In this document: positions 61,171-64,000 of the stretch, one piece after another
Position numbering within the stretch: position 1 is the first letter of the stretch
How the letters are laid out: every line of letters starts with the position of its first letter
NCBI GenBank assembly: GCA_036362985.1
Contig: JAYGXS010000004.1
Coordinates: 17,009,586 to 17,073,585 of the forward strand
Length of the DNA stretch: 64,000 nucleotides
Reading direction: 5' to 3'
From: Ligula intestinalis
Lineage: Eukaryota; Platyhelminthes; Cestoda; Diphyllobothriidea; Diphyllobothriidae
The notes under the pieces: generated by a model
Seen by the model: only the letters and a program-made list of their open reading frames with translations
Told to the model about the DNA's origin: nothing
Database searches by the model: none
Position numbers and translations under genes: made by a program

Positions 61171-62163
61171 CAGTGTAGCCCAGAATTCGATTAATATACC
61201 GACATATGCGAAAGACAAGTACTCGTTCTCCAATCTTCATTGAGTAAGGTTGTTATACTGATTATCGCTTAGTATATCCCGAAGTCATTATTAGTCACGA
61301 TAGGATGCCGGCTTTTAACAAGCTTATTTCTGATCGCTAGTAAAACTTTTGCACCGTAAAAAGTACCTACCTAGGTAGTATGCATTTTAATAATTCATTT
61401 TGACTACCTTTATAAATTCAAAGATCTTGTATGGAAAACATATGCGAAAACATTATTTCTTGTACTCGTTTGGGCGACAATCACGCTTTCTTTAAATTGT
61501 ATAGTTAAAGAAAGGGTACCTTTTGATTTCAAAAAGTTTCTAAATGGCCGAATTATTTTTAAATCTACTGACTACTAAACTAGGATTTGAGGTTTAAAAA
61601 CTGCATGCTCTGTGCATCCTATTTGAGGAAAATTTTGTCTTTGCCTAGGGCTTGAGGAAGAAGTCACATAGTTCTCATAAAGTATTGCTACACATGTGGA
61701 ACACCCTGCATACATTATAGGCAGCATTAATAAATCGATGGATGTGATGTTTAATGATAACTTCACAATCGGAAAAAGGCTCGTAATTAGAAATACTTTT
61801 TAAAACCGAAATATGCCCGTTCTTTAAGTATAAAGATTGAAGAAGGCGTAATTTTTTTACAAAAGAGGTACAAAAAAAGAATTTTTCCGTGCATGTTCTC
61901 CATAAAATATATTTGAATTTATAAAGGCAGTCAAAATCAGTGATAAAAATGCATACCAATTAAGCAGCCAATTTTTACAATGCATGGGTTTTGTTAGTAG
62001 TCAGAGGGAAAATCGTTCAAAAACCAAAATTTTACCGTGACTAAAATGATTTTATAATAGACTACTTTATAGTTAATATAACAACCTTACTCAATGCCGA
62101 TTAGCGAATGGGTATCAATCTTCCGGATATGTTGGCATGTTACGCAAATTCTAAGCCGCACTG
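61171..62163. mobile_element. 993-bp non-autonomous Tc1/mariner-type element with long TIRs
   Basis: Starts CAGTGTAGCCCAGAATTC and ends with the inverse GAATT(t)..AAGCCGCACTG, flanked on both sides by TA (61169-61170 and 62164-62165). The inverted arms extend about 250 bp: aacaaccttactcaatg near the right end mirrors cattgagtaaggttgtt near the left, and tttataaaggcagtcaaaat mirrors attttgactacctttataaa. The ~450-bp centre has no transposase; ORFs of 63-94 codons there are not recognised. Related to 6321-6674 and 55730-56500. Confidence 0.85.
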
Positions 62164-62165
62164 TA

Positions 62166-63395
62166 GGCGCAAATAGATATAGCCCTTGAGTATCCGCAAC
62201 ATAGTGTAAGTTTTCTGTGTCTCACCGTCTGATTACCGTGCCAAAGCCCTTCCTGCCAGACCGTATTATTATTGCCGAAGGGCTGGCATATCATTCTTTG
62301 CATAATATATTCAATACCAGCCAGGTTGCACTGGGGAATAATACGGAATAGAAGCGTGCTTACAATTTGGACAAAAATGTCCACAGGCAAGCAGGACAAC
62401 CCGTATATTCGTCTCACGTCAAAAAAGTATAATAATATGCCCTCTTGGACTATTCGCAGGTAACATTTGCCAGTTTTCGCTGCGTGCATTATAGAAGAAG
62501 GGTGACTTAATTCGTTATCTATCAAAATGCAATGTATAAGCCATTTTGTAAGTAGGAAACTGATCAGAGAACGTTTTTTTCCTTGTTTAGAAGTATATTG
62601 ATTGCAGACTTGCAAGCGAGAAAAACGTCTTTTTTTATCCTGAGTTCTGATTTTTAGATAAGCCTACGTGGTTGGACTAGGTGACTATATTTGGGATAGA
62701 CCTTCCTCCGAGAACACACTGCATCGACAGCAAATTTTAAGAAACCTCGACTCCTGATGGCTTGAATGATCATCCAATTCGAAGAGCGACCGATATGCCA
62801 GCCAACAACGGAGAGCATAAATAGCAAGGCGTTCATCCATATCATAAAGGAGGCTCTCGGTTATAGTGGCAGGCGCTGGTGTCAAATTGACACCGTAATT
62901 TCGCAAAATTACTTTTCTCTTCACAGCTTAAATGAGATGTTTACAACTATGTAGTACACAGCTAGCCTTTCAGCCTACGGGCTGTAAAGCAATCTTTTTT
63001 CCTGTAAACGGCCCGGAACTCAATCCTCCTGAAAAAAATGGTGTTCGCATCGCTAGAGTAGCCCAGAAAATATTGTTAACTGCTGGATGAAATTGATTTC
63101 ATGATTAATAATTTCCTAAACCAGTTCATCATAGACACCTCAGATATAAGTATGTCAGCTCGACTTACACACGAAAGGACAAGCACACAGTTCTACGATG
63201 CCGCAGTTATCAGCTTTTTTAATAACATTTGTGTTCTACTGTTCTTTACTTTATTTTTCGTCCGTTATCTTCTGCCTTAGTTAATTGCTTTCGGTTTATT
63301 GATTTGATGGTTTTCGCTGACATGAATCATGCCTTGGCTCTTCGAGAACTGTCAACTGGTGCTTGCACAAACGAGACGGGACACAAAATCGTTCC
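62166..63395. other. No gene recognised
   Basis: Several ORFs on both strands (154 codons minus at 62151-62615, 79 codons minus at 62685-62924), none with a recognised family or splice context. The first overlaps the MITE end. Confidence 0.4.
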
Positions 63396-63399
63396 GACC

Positions 63400-63802
63400 C
63401 CACATTTTGGCGAGCGATCGCTACGTCAAAATCGTCTCCAAGGCCTTCGTCCGCCTTCTTGCATAACTTGGTGTTGAAGTCGCACGCAGGCCGGAAGCAA
63501 CGCGAAGGCGTCATATGATGAAACCGAAAGACCCACTGCCACAGCAAGAAATATCTAGAGTCGTTGATAGGATCTGATGCAGGTGCGAATGAAGCAACTT
63601 CCTCAAAGGAACTGGCAGACTTCTCAAGACATGAGTTGCCGAACGCGTGGCAGCAGTGCGACGAACTGAGGCCGATTGTCAAGTTGTGCCCAATTCGACG
63701 AAATCCAACCAAAAATTTAAATCTGATGAGGCTGAAATCCTCACAAGAGGTCATAATCGTGTGAGCCTAGAATTAATTGAGTCATGGTTCACTAGCCCCT
63801 AG
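63400..63802 (+). pseudogene. PLE connector and endonuclease remnant
   Basis: Plus-strand frames: RYVKIVSKALVRLLA, LGVEVAHRPEATRRRHMMKP, KDPLPQQEISRVVDRI, then after a shift RVAAVRRTEADCQVVPNSTK, FKSDEAEILTRGHNRVSLEL, IESWFTSP and stop (63800-63802). These follow the PLE order between RT and the C-terminus. The GIY-YIG core itself is deleted or scrambled at about 63570-63640. The 152-codon minus ORF over this region is a shadow. Confidence 0.75.
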
Positions 63803-64000
63803 TTTATAAACAAGTAAAACGACTTGCCCAATCCATATTCCGTGCTGAGGCTGAATTTGGGTAAAGCAGTTAGCCACTCAGGCAACACACAGGCTATCAG
63901 GTCGTCTAACGCACACACGGGGAAACAGATGGCCGAGCAACCATCACGTCCAATTCTGCTACGCTTGATGCATGTTCAGCAGGTCATATCCAACAAATTA
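63803..64000. other. No feature recognised at window end
   Basis: The final 200 bp contain no exon or element end that I can identify. Confidence 0.4.

Noticed and set aside
62151..62615. 154-codon minus-strand ORF
   Set aside because: Overlaps the right end of the TA-flanked element and has no family similarity; likely chance in AT-rich DNA.
63296..63754. 152-codon minus-strand ORF
   Set aside because: The opposite strand carries recognisable PLE codons across the same bases, so this frame is a shadow.
57799..64000. Further N-terminal CADPS exons
   Set aside because: I searched the minus strand for the family segment preceding exon A and for splice-bounded open stretches in the right phase, and found none convincing. 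A very short exon could have been missed.

Overview
This is a eukaryotic nuclear window: AT-rich, very low coding density, short exons bounded by GT-AG introns of 0.5 to 10.5 kb, and many decayed transposons. Penelope-like elements (PLEs) with a GIY-YIG endonuclease, hammerhead-type ribozymes in PLE ends and in a tRNA-like SINE, and a flatworm-style intron/exon layout suggest a platyhelminth, plausibly a cestode. The species call is inference. A 10-base run of N at 36210-36219 marks an assembly gap.

The one host protein-coding gene I can support is on the minus strand. It encodes CAPS/CADPS (calcium-dependent secretion activator, UNC-31 family). Eleven exons from 57798 down to 19110 join without a frame break into 687 codons: the conserved region before C2, the C2 domain, the PH domain and the start of the MUN-like region. 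The N-terminus lies beyond the right edge or in exons I could not see in 57.8-64 kb. The C-terminal half lies beyond the left edge. A 30-nt in-phase micro-exon candidate sits at 18261-18290.

Most other recognisable sequence is mobile-element debris in the introns or downstream. 1-19 kb (downstream or in later introns): a three-copy dispersed repeat (2.8-3.2, 11.1-11.7 kb), a head-to-head pair of Tc1-like transposase fragments (5.06-5.86 kb), a Tc1/mariner-type MITE (6.3-6.7 kb), a PLE with inverted terminal arms and palindromic hammerheads (7.1-10.4 kb), a hammerhead SINE (12.8-13.0 kb) and a small PLE palindrome (13.9-14.1 kb). Intron 10 (19.2-24.6 kb): a PLE fragment with inverted ends. Intron 9 (24.7-35.3 kb): a PLE palindrome, a Helitron lacking its helicase (28.4-30.7 kb) and a Ty3/Gypsy remnant between LTR-like repeats (32.1-34.4 kb). 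Intron 8 has a PLE palindrome. Intron 6 has a 345-bp MITE between TA dinucleotides. Intron 4 has a tRNA-like gene built into a palindrome. Introns 1 and 2 have miniature PLEs and a decayed MITE relative. 57.8-64 kb has two PLE fragments and a 993-bp long-TIR element with a perfect TA duplication.

The strongest theme is that many PLE-derived copies share one architecture: a scrap of C-terminal endonuclease coding sequence, or none, between inverted copies of the PLE end. Only CADPS looks under protein-level constraint. All transposon reading frames seen here are broken.
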